Positions 43,784 through 53,216 of a stretch of 64,000 nt of DNA are shown piece after piece (the stretch's first letter is position 1; every line of letters begins with the position of its first letter). The position numbers were made by a program, and so were the translations under genes. The notes below the pieces were generated by a model. It ran no database searches, was not told the origin of the DNA, and worked only from the letters and a program-made list of their open reading frames with translations. Origin of the DNA: Paraburkholderia panacisoli (GTDB lineage: Bacteria; Pseudomonadota; Gammaproteobacteria; Burkholderiales; Burkholderiaceae); the NCBI RefSeq assembly GCF_008369935.1, contig NZ_VTUZ01000008.1:235299-299298 (forward strand), given 5' to 3'.

Positions 43784-46093
43784 TTACTCCGCCGGATGCG
43801 TGGCCGGATCGCTACCCGCCTGCGCCACGTCGCGCTGGATCGTTTCGAGCAGCTTTTCCAGCAAGCCGATATCGAACGGCTTGGAGAGCACCCTCACGTC
43901 CACCCGCCGCGCGCGGTCGAGTTCTTCCGCGTAACCGGTGACGAGAATCACCGGCAGCTTCACGTCGAAGGCCAGGATCGCCTCGGCCAGATCGATGCCG
44001 TTCTTCGTCCCCGGCATATGAATGTCCGACAGCACCAGATCGAACGGTAGCGGCTCGCCGGTGCGCGCCCGCCGCGCATTGGCATCGTCGAACAGATGCA
44101 GCGCGGTGTCGGCATTGAACACGCAAGTGACCTGGTGGCCCATCATCTGCAGCAGCGCTTCGGTGCCGGCGGCCACTTCCGCATTGTCCTCGACCAGCAG
44201 GATGCGCAGCCCCTGCGCCGCAGCGCTCTCGTCGGCGCTCGTTTCGGCCGGTCCGGGCGCCTCAGGCTCGGCGGCGGCGCGCGGAAGATAAAGGCGCACC
44301 GAGGTGCCCGCGCCGACCGCGCTGTCGATCGCGGCCAGCCCGCCTGAGCTCTCGCAGAACGCGAAAACCTGCGGCAAGCCGAGCCCTGTGCCCATGCCTT
44401 TCGGCTTGGTCGTGAAAAGCGGTTCGAAGGCGCGCGCCAGCACGTCGGGCGCCATGCCGACGCCGGTATCCTCGAGGGACAGTTGCACGAAGTCGCCGGT
44501 CAGCGGAAAGCCGTCCTCGTGACGGAAGGTGATATTGCTCGCGCGCAACGTGAAGCGCCCGCCGTTCGGCATCGCGTCGCGCGCGTTGACGGCGACGTTG
44601 ATCAGCGCAAGTTCGAGTTCGGCGACGTCGACGCGCATCGGCCAGGTCTCGACGCCGGGGTCGATCACGAGTGACACCTTCGCGCCGAGCGACGCGCGCA
44701 GCAATTCGCGGCACGTCGGCAGCCAGCGTTCGAGCGCCAGCGTTTCGGTGCGCAACGGCTGCTTGCGCGCGACGCCGAGCAATTGCCGGGTCAGCGACTG
44801 GCCGCTCTTCAGAGCGCGCTCCATCGCCGACAGTTCGCGGTCGAGGCCGGCCACGCCGAGCCGCCGCGCGATCTGCACGTTCGACGAGAGGATCATCAGC
44901 AGGTTGTTGAAGTCGTGCGCGACGCTGCCGACCAGCGTACCGAGCGCCTCCATCTTGCGCGACTGGCGATACGCCGATTCGATCGAGCGGCGCATCGACG
45001 CTTCGGCCTGCCAGCGCTCCCACGCTTCCTCTTCGGCGCCCAGACGCCGCAGCGACAGCCAGATGACGCACCACAGCGCGATCGACGGCATGAACATCGA
45101 CACGATCAGCACGCTCAGGTGCCGGTACCACGCGGCCCAGATCGCGGACGTGCGATAGCCGCACAGCACGTACACGGGATACGAACCGACATGCCGGAAC
45201 GCGAGGATCAGATTGTCGCCGTCGACGTTCGAGCGCATGCGTACGACCCCGGCGCGACGCCCCTGCGTGATGGCTTCGGCGAACGGCGAAGCCGGCGCCA
45301 TCGCCGTGGGCTCACGCGGGCTGCGCGGATAGTGCGCGAGGATCGCGCCGTCCGTGCGCACGAGACTCATGATCATCGGCGTGCTGTTGCTGCCGCCGAG
45401 CAGTTCGCGGTAGAACGCGTCGAAGTAGCTGGGCCGCAGCGCCACCGAGACCACCCCGGCGAACGAGCCGTCGGCGGCGCGCCGCTCCACGCCCATGTTG
45501 AACACCTGTTCTCCAGCCACATGCCCGGTCATTACCTTCGACACGTGTTCGAGATCCTTGCCGCCGCGAATGCCGACGAAGTCGTCGCGCTGGTCGATCG
45601 ACAGTATCGGCGACGGGTAATAACGGCTGGTGGCGAGCAAGTCCCCGCCGCGCCCGAAGATCGACACGGCGGCGACTTGCGGATAGCCGCCGCCCATCGT
45701 GCGCAGCTTGTCGTGAATCTCTGCTTCGCGGGCGCGGATGCCGTCGTCGTCCAGACCTTCGGTCAGGTCGATGATGCGCGCGTTGAGCGTCTCGTTCATG
45801 TCGAACACTTTCAGCGCGTGCTCTTCCGCGATCCGCACCGTGCGCAACGTCATGTCGGTGGCGTCGGCCTCGCGCGTGCGCAGATCGGTGAGCGCCATTG
45901 CCGCGACATACAGACACGGCAGCACGATCGCCGCGGCCAGCAGCGCGATCAGCGTGATGCGCCGCACGTGGAAATTCTGCTCCGGCACGACGGGAAACGA
46001 CGCCCCGTCCGCTTGAGCACCCGTGCGGCGCGAGTGGCGGGAACCGCGGAACAAGCGGCTCGCGCGAGGCGGGTCGAACCGGTCTGGTGTCAT
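43784..46093 (-). CDS. Hybrid sensor histidine kinase with C-terminal receiver
   Basis: About 769 residues from ATG 46093; 46114 gives 776. One membrane helix (~50-70) precedes a Cache-like periplasmic sensor (to ~310), then a second membrane region, HisKA with the phosphohistidine in LVGSVAHDFNNLLMIL, an ATPase (NVAVNARDAMPNGG; DTGVGM; GTGLGLPQVF) and a receiver with its aspartate in DLVLSDIHMPG. The HDFNN type lacks a known fixed partner, and no separate output regulator is adjacent. It is divergent from the CheY-CheC-cyclase operon, which may be its downstream branch. Confidence 0.92.
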   Translation of the reverse strand: MTPDRFDPPRASRLFRGSRHSRRTGAQADGASFPVVPEQNFHVRRITLIALLAAAIVLPCLYVAAMALTDLRTREADATDMTLRTVRIAEEHALKVFDMNETLNARIIDLTEGLDDDGIRAREAEIHDKLRTMGGGYPQVAAVSIFGRGGDLLATSRYYPSPILSIDQRDDFVGIRGGKDLEHVSKVMTGHVAGEQVFNMGVERRAADGSFAGVVSVALRPSYFDAFYRELLGGSNSTPMIMSLVRTDGAILAHYPRSPREPTAMAPASPFAEAITQGRRAGVVRMRSNVDGDNLILAFRHVGSYPVYVLCGYRTSAIWAAWYRHLSVLIVSMFMPSIALWCVIWLSLRRLGAEEEAWERWQAEASMRRSIESAYRQSRKMEALGTLVGSVAHDFNNLLMILSSNVQIARRLGVAGLDRELSAMERALKSGQSLTRQLLGVARKQPLRTETLALERWLPTCRELLRASLGAKVSLVIDPGVETWPMRVDVAELELALINVAVNARDAMPNGGRFTLRASNITFRHEDGFPLTGDFVQLSLEDTGVGMAPDVLARAFEPLFTTKPKGMGTGLGLPQVFAFCESSGGLAAIDSAVGAGTSVRLYLPRAAAEPEAPGPAETSADESAAAQGLRILLVEDNAEVAAGTEALLQMMGHQVTCVFNADTALHLFDDANARRARTGEPLPFDLVLSDIHMPGTKNGIDLAEAILAFDVKLPVILVTGYAEELDRARRVDVRVLSKPFDIGLLEKLLETIQRDVAQAGSDPATHPAE

Positions 46094-46114
46094 TTTCGTT
46101 AATGCCAAAATCAT

Positions 46115-46784
46115 TCAGGACCAAAAGGCCGGCAACCGGCTACATACAAGAAGCATACACAGAGCGGTGGTAGAAGTTACCTCGGCGCATCGTCCGGCGC
46201 TGGCGCGGGCATTCGTCTGTTCTTTAAACAGCGACGAATCCGGAAGCGCAAACGTAGTCAAAAGTATAAATATCAAAGAAAGTCTTTCAGAGCTATCGAA
46301 ACGTTTTTAGAAACCGCGTCTTGTGGGAAAATATCTTTATTGAATAACAATTTGGCGAGTTGCCTTTACGCGGTTTTGATTCGAGAATCCGTCCAACGAT
46401 AAAAATCCGTCTGCCATGTTCGGACGACGACTTCGCCGCGAGGGCCTCCAGAGCATGCGTCACTACGCGTGCGCCGAGGTGCGCGCGGAACCACGCGCGG
46501 CAGGGGGCCAGCCTGATCCACGGAGCCGCGCAGATCGATCTACGGGGAAGGCTTCGAACATGCCGGTCATAGCCGTCGTCCAAGGTGCGCGCTTGTATCC
46601 ATACGGGCCCGTCCGATCCATCAAAGGCGCGTCACCGCGCGCGCTCCACGTTCTTCGCACCCAGCAACCTGCGTCCCAGCCCGCTGCATCGCGTTTTACC
46701 GCGAGTCGACAGCGCTTGCGCTAAAGAAATCGTCTTGGTTCGCCGTTAATGCGTAACAGATAATTTCGTTTTTCCGAGTCGCCC
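46115..46784. other. 670-bp divergent gap with no gene seen
   Basis: The left half (46230-46370) is AT-rich. TAAAGAAA (46722), a 12-bp spacer and GCCGTTAA (46742-46749) loosely resemble a flagellar sigma-28 promoter for the following operon, but the spacer is one base longer than the consensus. No convincing coding frame is present. Confidence 0.45.
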
Positions 46785-47153
46785 ATGTCTTTGCCCATTG
46801 TGATCGCCGATGATTCGCTGCTTGCCCGCAAGGTGCTCACCCGGGCATTGCCGCCGGACTGGGAAGTCGACGTGTCCTACGCATCGAACGGGCGCGAAGC
46901 GCTCGCTCTGTATCGCGAAGGCAAGGCGTCGGTGATGTTCCTCGACCTGACGATGCCGGACATGACCGGCTATCAGGTGCTGGAAGCATTGCAGCACGAG
47001 GATCTGAACACCTTCGTGATCGTCGTCTCCGCCGATGTTCAGCCGATGGCCCAGGCGCGCGTGCGCGCGCTCGGCGCCGCCGCGTTCATCGCCAAGCCCG
47101 TGACGCCCGAGGCGGTACTGCCCATCCTCAAGGAGTACGGGTTGTATGTCTGA
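46785..47153 (+). CDS. CheY-like response regulator
   Basis: 122 residues, a single receiver domain. D9-D10, phosphoacceptor D54 (VMFLDLTMPDMTGYQVL) and the lysine of FIAKPVTPE are present. It is first in a three-gene operon and overlaps the CheC gene by 8 bp. The phosphodonor may be the divergent hybrid kinase or a CheA elsewhere. There is no DNA-binding or enzymatic output domain, so it acts by protein contact. Confidence 0.92.
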   Translation: MSLPIVIADDSLLARKVLTRALPPDWEVDVSYASNGREALALYREGKASVMFLDLTMPDMTGYQVLEALQHEDLNTFVIVVSADVQPMAQARVRALGAAAFIAKPVTPEAVLPILKEYGLYV

Positions 47154-47769
47154 GCCAATCCTCACCGAAGACCAGCGCGACGCGCTGCAAGAGGTCGCCA
47201 ATCTGGCGATGGGCCAGGCCGCGACGCGGCTTGCGCGGCTGCTCGATTCGTTCATCGAATTGTCCGTGCCGCGCGTGAAGCTGGTGGCGGTCAGCGAGGC
47301 GGCGCAGGCGCTGCGCGAGATGACCGGGATCGAGGACACGGTGAGCGCGGTGCGCCAGGGCTTTCGCTCCGACATCAAGGGCGAGGCGCTGGTGATCTGC
47401 CGCAGCGACTGCATCGCGCAGTTGTGCTCGCTCGTCAGCGATCCGTACGCGCGTTCGAGCTATGAGGCGGTGAGTCAGACGGAGCTGATGTTCGACGTCG
47501 CCAACGTGCTGACGGGCGCGTGCGTGTCGTCGATTCTCGACCAGCTCGGCCGTACCCCGGTGTTCTCCGCGCCGGGCATGCTCGGCGAAGCGATGACGCT
47601 CGACGAAGTGTTCCAGCCCGGCGTCTTGCAATGGGAAGTCGCGCTGCTGGTCGAAGTGAACTTCGCGCTAGAGGATCACACGTTCCGTGCGCACCTCGTG
47701 GTGCTGATGGCCGAGGAGTCCATCCGTCACATGAGCGTGGCGCTCGACGCGCTGCTGTCGAGCCTATGA
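47146..47769 (+). CDS. CheC-family CheY-P phosphatase
   Basis: 207 residues. Two active-site helices are visible: LQEVANLAMGQAATRLARLL (E-x-x-N) and LMFDVANVLTGACVSSILDQLG (D-x-x-N). This two-site arrangement is CheC/FliY-type and should hydrolyse CheY phosphate. It is coupled to the upstream receiver gene (8-bp overlap) and by ATGA to the diguanylate cyclase downstream, so the three products are made together. Confidence 0.85.
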   Translation: MSEPILTEDQRDALQEVANLAMGQAATRLARLLDSFIELSVPRVKLVAVSEAAQALREMTGIEDTVSAVRQGFRSDIKGEALVICRSDCIAQLCSLVSDPYARSSYEAVSQTELMFDVANVLTGACVSSILDQLGRTPVFSAPGMLGEAMTLDEVFQPGVLQWEVALLVEVNFALEDHTFRAHLVVLMAEESIRHMSVALDALLSSL

Positions 47770-48704
47770 GCGTATCCGTGGATTCGTTGAGCGATCTGGT
47801 GGTCGAGCGCGTCGGCTTCGGCATCTTCGTGCTCGACCGCGAGATGAACGTGCTCATGTGGAACCGCTTCATGCAGGACCACAGCGGGCTGTCGTCGGAG
47901 CAGGTGGTCGGCAAGTCACTGTTCACCCACTTTCCGGAACTGCCGCGCGTGTGGTTCTCGCGCAAGCTGGAAAGCGTGTTTCAGCTGGGCAGTTTTGCGT
48001 TCAGCTCGTGGGAACAGCGGCCGTATCTGTTCAGGTTCGATCACGACCGGCCGATTACCGGCGGCGTCGATTTCATGCAGCAGGACGTCACGTTCATGCC
48101 GCTCACGCGTGATCGCGAAGTGGTCGCCGTGTGCGTGACGATCTCGGATGTCACGCACGTGAGCATCGTGCAGCGCGAGCGCGAGGAGGCGGTCGCCAAG
48201 CTGCAGGAATACGCGGACCGCGACGGTCTGACGGGCATCGCCAACCGCCGCTTCTTCGAAGCGCATCTGCGTGATGAGTTCACGCGCTGGCAGCGCTATG
48301 GCGGCGACATGTCGATGTTGCTGTTCGATCTCGACCACTTCAAGAAGATCAACGATCAGTTCGGCCACGGCGTCGGCGACACGGTGCTGCGCGTGATGGC
48401 GCAGCGCGTCGCCGGGGTGGTGCGGGCGCAGGACACCTTCGGGCGTTTCGGCGGCGAGGAGTTCGCGTTGCTGCTGCCTTGTACGCCGCTTGCCGACGCG
48501 ATGCGCGTCGCCGAGAAAATCCGCGGCGTGATCGCCGACACGCCGGTCGAGGTGCAGGGCACGAGCGTGCCGGTGACAGCGAGCGTCGGCGGCGCTGGGG
48601 CGCGCGTGGGCGTGCCGGCGTATGACGTGCTGATCAACGAAGCCGATGCGGCGCTCTACAGCGCGAAGCGGCAAGGGCGCAACCGCTCGGTCTCGTTTGG
48701 CTGA
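47766..48704 (+). CDS. PAS-GGDEF diguanylate cyclase
   Basis: 312 residues. The N-terminal PAS domain (VGFGIFVLDREMNVLMWNRFMQDHSG) is followed by a GGDEF domain (DGLTGIANRRFFEAHL; LLFDLDHFKKINDQFGH) with the catalytic motif GGEEF and an inhibitory RxxD site (RAQD) five residues before it. It should make cyclic di-GMP from GTP with product feedback. The start overlaps the CheC stop (ATGA). The PAS domain may read a ligand or the CheY/CheC state. Confidence 0.93.
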   Translation: MSVSVDSLSDLVVERVGFGIFVLDREMNVLMWNRFMQDHSGLSSEQVVGKSLFTHFPELPRVWFSRKLESVFQLGSFAFSSWEQRPYLFRFDHDRPITGGVDFMQQDVTFMPLTRDREVVAVCVTISDVTHVSIVQREREEAVAKLQEYADRDGLTGIANRRFFEAHLRDEFTRWQRYGGDMSMLLFDLDHFKKINDQFGHGVGDTVLRVMAQRVAGVVRAQDTFGRFGGEEFALLLPCTPLADAMRVAEKIRGVIADTPVEVQGTSVPVTASVGGAGARVGVPAYDVLINEADAALYSAKRQGRNRSVSFG

Positions 48705-48890
48705 CGGTGTGGGGCGTGTGAGGCAAGGGGCGGAACGGGCGGCGGCCAGAACGGCGTGTTTCGTCGCCAAACGACGCGACACGACGCGGCGCACACGCCG
48801 CGCTGCGCACCGCCTGTCGTCGTCCGCCACGCAGCCAACCTTTCCTTCCTGCCCCAATTCACCCACGAAACTGCGGCGTCTTGCAAACGT

Positions 48891-48899
48891 TGATATACT
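48891..48899 (+). promoter_or_regulatory. Possible extended -10 promoter for the hopanoid operon
   Basis: TGATATACT fits the extended -10 form TG-N-TATACT about 125 bp upstream of the hpnD start, in a 321-bp gap with no gene. No matching -35 is obvious. Confidence 0.35.
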
Positions 48900-49025
48900 T
48901 TTCGCCGTTTCCGGCTTGCCAGCCGGGTATTTCGCGCGTGTCCGCGCGCGCGGGCTACCTGCCCTGCGGGTAGGCATAAACCCTCTTTGAACGCCTTTCA
49001 GCGGGCGCCTCCAGCGGAGATCGTC

Positions 49026-49874
49026 TTGGCTGTTTCCAATCTTGTCGTGGACGATACAGAAATCGACGCCGCTGCCGCCACGTCCGGCAGCTCGTTCTAT
49101 CTCGCCATGCGCATCCTGCCGGCCGCGCAGCGCGATGCGATGTATCAGGTCTACGCCTTCTGCCGCGCAGTCGACGACATCGCCGACAGCGACATGCCGC
49201 GCGCCGAACGTGCCGCCGCGCTCGAACGCTGGCGCGCCGACATCGACGCGTGTTACGCCGGCGCGCCGCGTGCGTCGTTGCGCGCGCTGACGCGGCACAT
49301 TCACACGTTTCATCTGCAGCGCGAAGACTTTCACGCGATGATCGACGGCATGGCGATGGACGCCGCCGCCGACATCTGCGCGCCCGACGACGCCACGCTC
49401 GACCTCTACTGCGACCGCGTCGCCAGCGCGGCGGGCCGTCTATCGGTGAGGATATTCGGGATGCAGGACGAGCCCGGCCGGCTGCTCGCGCACCACCTGG
49501 GCCGCGCGCTGCAACTGACCAACATCCTGCGCGATATCGACGAAGACGCCGGCATCAACCGTTGCTATCTGCCGCATGAACTGCTGGCGCGCGAAGGCAT
49601 CGCGGTGACGAGCCCGGCGCAGATCGCCGACGACCCGTCGCTGCCGCGCGTGTGCGCGACGCTTGCCGAGCGCGCGCGGGAACACTTTGCCGCGTCCGAC
49701 GCGATCATGGATCGCGAGCCGCGCAGCCATGTGCGGGCGCCGCGCATCATGTCGGGCGTCTATCGCCTGCTGTTCGAACGCACGCTGGAGCGCGGCTTCG
49801 ACATTCCGCGCACGAAGGTCAGCAAGCCGAAGCTGCGCATGCTGTGGATCGTCGCGCGTTACGCGCTCTTCTGA
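49026..49874 (+). CDS. hpnD: Presqualene diphosphate synthase HpnD
   Basis: 282 residues from the TTG at 49026, chosen because GGAG lies 6 bp before it; an in-frame TTG at 48987 has no ribosome site. It condenses two farnesyl diphosphates to presqualene diphosphate. Both aspartate motifs are intact: CRAVDDIADSD and NILRDIDEDAGINRCYLP. It is the first gene of hpnD-hpnE-shc-hpnG, with a 4-bp gap to hpnE. The codons for LSVRIFG contain a match to the origin iteron (49445-49461). Confidence 0.93.
   Translation: MAVSNLVVDDTEIDAAAATSGSSFYLAMRILPAAQRDAMYQVYAFCRAVDDIADSDMPRAERAAALERWRADIDACYAGAPRASLRALTRHIHTFHLQREDFHAMIDGMAMDAAADICAPDDATLDLYCDRVASAAGRLSVRIFGMQDEPGRLLAHHLGRALQLTNILRDIDEDAGINRCYLPHELLAREGIAVTSPAQIADDPSLPRVCATLAERAREHFAASDAIMDREPRSHVRAPRIMSGVYRLLFERTLERGFDIPRTKVSKPKLRMLWIVARYALF
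49445..49461 (+). other. Iteron match inside hpnD
   Basis: GGTGAGGATATTCGGGA fits the origin iteron consensus (GGTGAGGNTTTTCGGGA) except for one base of the T-run. It encodes part of LSVRIFG, a normally conserved HpnD stretch, so it may be coincidence. It lies 18 kb from the origin. Confidence 0.5.
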
Positions 49875-49878
49875 GCTG

Positions 49879-51147
49879 ATGCCGAAGCTCGTACATGTGG
49901 TCGGTGCGGGCCTCGCCGGTCTGGCCGCCGCGGTGCAGCTCCAGCGGCGCGGCGCCCAGGTCGTGCTGCATGAAGCAGCGGCCCAGGCGGGCGGCCGCTG
50001 CCGTTCGTACTACGACGCGAAGCTGGGCGCGACCATCGACAGCGGCAATCACATGGTGCTGTCGGGCAATGCCGCGACGCTCAACTATGCGCGCGCGATC
50101 GGCGCCGCCGACGAACTCGCCGGCCCGCAGCAGCCCGAGTTTCCGTTCGTGGATCTCGCCACGCGGGCGCGCTGGAGCGTGCGCCTGTCGCCGGGACGCC
50201 TGCCGTGGTGGATCTTCGACCCGAACGCGCGGGTGCCGAATACGGGCCCAAGCGACTATCTGGCGCTCGTGCCACTGCTTTTCGCCAAGCCCGGGCGCAG
50301 CGTCGCGCAGACCATGCGTTGCAACGGCCCGCTGTGGGACCGGCTGCTCAGGCCGCTGTTGCACGCGCTGCTGAACGTCGAGCCGCGTGAAGCGTCGGCC
50401 GAACTGACCGGCGCGATGGTGCGCGAGGCCTTGCTGGCCGGCGGCCTCGCCTGCCGGCCGCTGGTGGCGCGCAACGGCCTGGGCAGCGCGTTCGTCGATC
50501 CGGCGTTGCGCCTGCTGCAACATGGCGGCGCGACGATCCAGCTGGGTTCGCGCTTGAGGGAAATCGTGTTCGCCGCCAACGGTGGCCGCGTGCAGGTGCT
50601 GAATTTCGTCGACGGCGACATCACGCTCGACGCCAACCAGGCGGTGATTCTCGCGTTGCCGCCTGAGATCGCACCGACCCTCGTGCCGGGTCTGCGGGCG
50701 CCCACCCGCTTCGCCGCGACCGTCAATGTGCATTTCGCGGTCGAGCCGCCGTTCGGTGTGCCGCCGGTCACCGGTCTGCTCAACTCGACGGCCGAATGGC
50801 TGATCGCGTTCGACGACCGCCTGTCGGTCACGGTCAACGCGGCCGAGCGTCTGCTCGACATGCCGCACGAAGCCCTCGCGAACAGCGTCTGGGCCGAGGT
50901 GGCCCAGGCCGCCAATCTTCCTGCCGCGCCGCTGCCGGCCTGGCAGGTCGTAATGGAAAAACGCGCGACGTTTGCCGCGCTGCCCGACCAGGAAACGCTG
51001 CGTCCGGGCACGCGCACTCGCTGGAACAACCTGATGCTCGCGGGCGACTGGACGGCCACCGGCCTGCCCGCGACGATTGAAGGCGCGATCCGCTCCGGCC
51101 AGAAGGCCGCGGATACGTTGCTGAATGAACCGATGGAACGCCGATGA
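49879..51147 (+). CDS. hpnE: Hydroxysqualene dehydroxylase HpnE (FAD-dependent)
   Basis: 422 residues. The N-terminal FAD-binding motif is clear (VHVVGAGLAGLAAAVQLQRRGAQVVLHEAAAQAGGRCRS), and the C-terminal NNLMLAGDWTATGLPATIEGAIRSGQKAA closes the flavin fold. It reduces hydroxysqualene to squalene, the third step after HpnD and HpnC. It starts 4 bp after hpnD and overlaps shc by ATGA. Confidence 0.93.
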   Translation: MPKLVHVVGAGLAGLAAAVQLQRRGAQVVLHEAAAQAGGRCRSYYDAKLGATIDSGNHMVLSGNAATLNYARAIGAADELAGPQQPEFPFVDLATRARWSVRLSPGRLPWWIFDPNARVPNTGPSDYLALVPLLFAKPGRSVAQTMRCNGPLWDRLLRPLLHALLNVEPREASAELTGAMVREALLAGGLACRPLVARNGLGSAFVDPALRLLQHGGATIQLGSRLREIVFAANGGRVQVLNFVDGDITLDANQAVILALPPEIAPTLVPGLRAPTRFAATVNVHFAVEPPFGVPPVTGLLNSTAEWLIAFDDRLSVTVNAAERLLDMPHEALANSVWAEVAQAANLPAAPLPAWQVVMEKRATFAALPDQETLRPGTRTRWNNLMLAGDWTATGLPATIEGAIRSGQKAADTLLNEPMERR

Positions 51148-53213
51148 ACGATTTATCTCAAGCCCAGGCGCTGGACGCCGACCTGCCTGAATCCGCTGGC
51201 GCGTCGCTCGACGCGCCGGCTATCGCGACACAAGCGCAGACACAAGTGCAAACGCAAGCCGAAAAGCAGGCGGCCGTAACGCCGACAGCGTCGCTGGACG
51301 TCGCGATCACACGCGCGACCGACGCCATTCTCGCCGCGCAAAAGCCGGACGGCCACTGGGTCTACGAACTCGAAGCCGACGCGACGATCCCCGCCGAATA
51401 CGTGCTACTGGTTCACTACCTCGGCGAAACGCCGAATCTCGAACTGGAGCAGAAGATCGCGCGCTATCTGCGCCGCATCCAGTTGCCCAACGGCGGCTGG
51501 CCGCTCTTCACCGACGGCGCGCTCGACGTCAGCGCTAGCGTGAAGGCGTACTTCGCGCTGAAGATGATCGGCGACCCGGCGGACGCCGAACACATGGTCC
51601 GCGCGCGCGAGGCGATTCTGGCCCACGGCGGCGCGGAACACGTGAACGTCTTCACGCGGATTCTGCTCGCGCTGTTCGGCGTGGTGTCGTGGCGCGCCGT
51701 GCCGATGATGCCCGTCGAGATCATGCTGTTGCCGATGTGGTTCCCGTTCCATCTGTCGAAGGTGTCGTACTGGGCGCGCACGGTGATCGTGCCGCTGCTG
51801 GTGCTCAACGCGAAGCGGCCGCTCGCGCGCAATCCGCGCCGCGTGCGCATCGACGAGCTGTTCCGCGGCGCGCCGGTCAACACCGGCATGAACGCGCGGG
51901 CGCCGCATCAGCACGCCGGCTGGTTCGGCTTCTTCCGCGGCGTGGACGCGGTGGTGCGCGCGCTCGACGGCCTGTTCCCGAAGGCCACGCGCGAACACGC
52001 GGTGCGTGCGGCGGTGGCGTTCGTCGACGAGCGGCTGAACGGCGAAGACGGTCTCGGCGCGATTTTCCCCGCGATGGCCAACTCGGTGATGATGTACGAC
52101 GTGCTCGGCTATCCGGCCGATCATCCGAATCGCGCGATCGCTCGCCAATCGATCGACAAGCTGCTCGTTATCAAGGATGACGAAGCATATTGCCAGCCGT
52201 GTTTGTCGCCGGTGTGGGACACGTCGCTCGCGGCGCACGCGCTGCTCGAAACCGGCGAAGCGCATGCCGAGCAGGCGGCCGAACGCGGACTCGCGTGGCT
52301 GCGTCCGCTGCAGATTCTCGACGTGCGCGGCGACTGGATCTCGCGGCGGCCGAACGTGCGGCCGGGCGGCTGGGCGTTCCAGTACAACAACCCGCACTAT
52401 CCGGACGTCGACGATACGGCGGTGGTCGTGATGGCGATGCAGCGCTCGGCGGCGCTCACGCAGTCCGCGGTCGATCGCCAAGCCATTGCGCGCGCGCGCG
52501 AATGGGTGCTCGGCATGCAAAGCAGCGACGGCGGCTGGGGCGCGTTCGAGCCGGAAAATACCCAGTACTACCTGAACAACATTCCCTTCTCCGACCACGG
52601 CGCGTTGCTCGATCCACCCACTGCGGACGTGTCGGGCCGCTGTCTTTCGATGCTCGCGCAACTCGGTGAAATGCCGCAGAACAGCGAGCCGGCGCAACGC
52701 GCATTCGCGTACATGCTGCAAGAGCAGGAGTCGGACGGCAGCTGGTACGGTCGTTGGGGCCTGAACTACATCTACGGCACGTGGACCGCGTTGTGTTCGC
52801 TGAACGCAGCCGGCATGGCGCACGACGACCCGCACATGAGGCGCGCCGTCCAGTGGCTGCTGTCGATCCAGAATCCGGACGGCGGCTGGGGCGAGGGCGG
52901 CGAGAGCTACAAGCTCGACTATCGCGGCTACGAGCGCGCGCCGAGCACGGCCTCGCAGACCGCATGGGCGCTGATGGGCCTGATGGCGGCCGGCGAGGTC
53001 GATCACGAAGCCGTCGCGCGCGGCGTCGACTATTTGCAGCGCGAACAGCGTGAGCATGGCTTGTGGGACGAAACGCGCTTCACCGCGACCGGTTTCCCGC
53101 GCGTGTTCTATCTGCGCTACCACGGCTATCGCAAGTTCTTCCCGCTGTGGGCGCTGGCGCGCTTCCGCCATTTGAAGCGCAACGGGCTCACGCGCGTCGC
53201 CGTCGGGATGTAA
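51144..53213 (+). CDS. shc: Squalene-hopene cyclase
   Basis: 689 residues. It cyclises squalene to hopene/diplopterol at the membrane. The catalytic acid motif D421-V-D-D424 (DVDDTAVV) and repeated QW motifs (QKPDGHWVYELEAD; QLPNGGWPLF; MQSSDGGWGAF; IQNPDGGWGEGGESY) are present. A Gln/Thr-rich leader of about 45 residues precedes the catalytic part. It overlaps hpnE by ATGA and hpnG follows after 3 bp. Confidence 0.96.
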   Translation: MNDLSQAQALDADLPESAGASLDAPAIATQAQTQVQTQAEKQAAVTPTASLDVAITRATDAILAAQKPDGHWVYELEADATIPAEYVLLVHYLGETPNLELEQKIARYLRRIQLPNGGWPLFTDGALDVSASVKAYFALKMIGDPADAEHMVRAREAILAHGGAEHVNVFTRILLALFGVVSWRAVPMMPVEIMLLPMWFPFHLSKVSYWARTVIVPLLVLNAKRPLARNPRRVRIDELFRGAPVNTGMNARAPHQHAGWFGFFRGVDAVVRALDGLFPKATREHAVRAAVAFVDERLNGEDGLGAIFPAMANSVMMYDVLGYPADHPNRAIARQSIDKLLVIKDDEAYCQPCLSPVWDTSLAAHALLETGEAHAEQAAERGLAWLRPLQILDVRGDWISRRPNVRPGGWAFQYNNPHYPDVDDTAVVVMAMQRSAALTQSAVDRQAIARAREWVLGMQSSDGGWGAFEPENTQYYLNNIPFSDHGALLDPPTADVSGRCLSMLAQLGEMPQNSEPAQRAFAYMLQEQESDGSWYGRWGLNYIYGTWTALCSLNAAGMAHDDPHMRRAVQWLLSIQNPDGGWGEGGESYKLDYRGYERAPSTASQTAWALMGLMAAGEVDHEAVARGVDYLQREQREHGLWDETRFTATGFPRVFYLRYHGYRKFFPLWALARFRHLKRNGLTRVAVGM

Positions 53214-53216
53214 CGG

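Noticed and set aside
43544..44050. Glu-Pro-Ala repeat protein across the 9-bp repeat, and Gly-Leu-Ser collagen-like frame opposite
   Set aside because: The 9-base unit keeps all frames open. The plus frame runs into the antisense of the kinase receiver domain.
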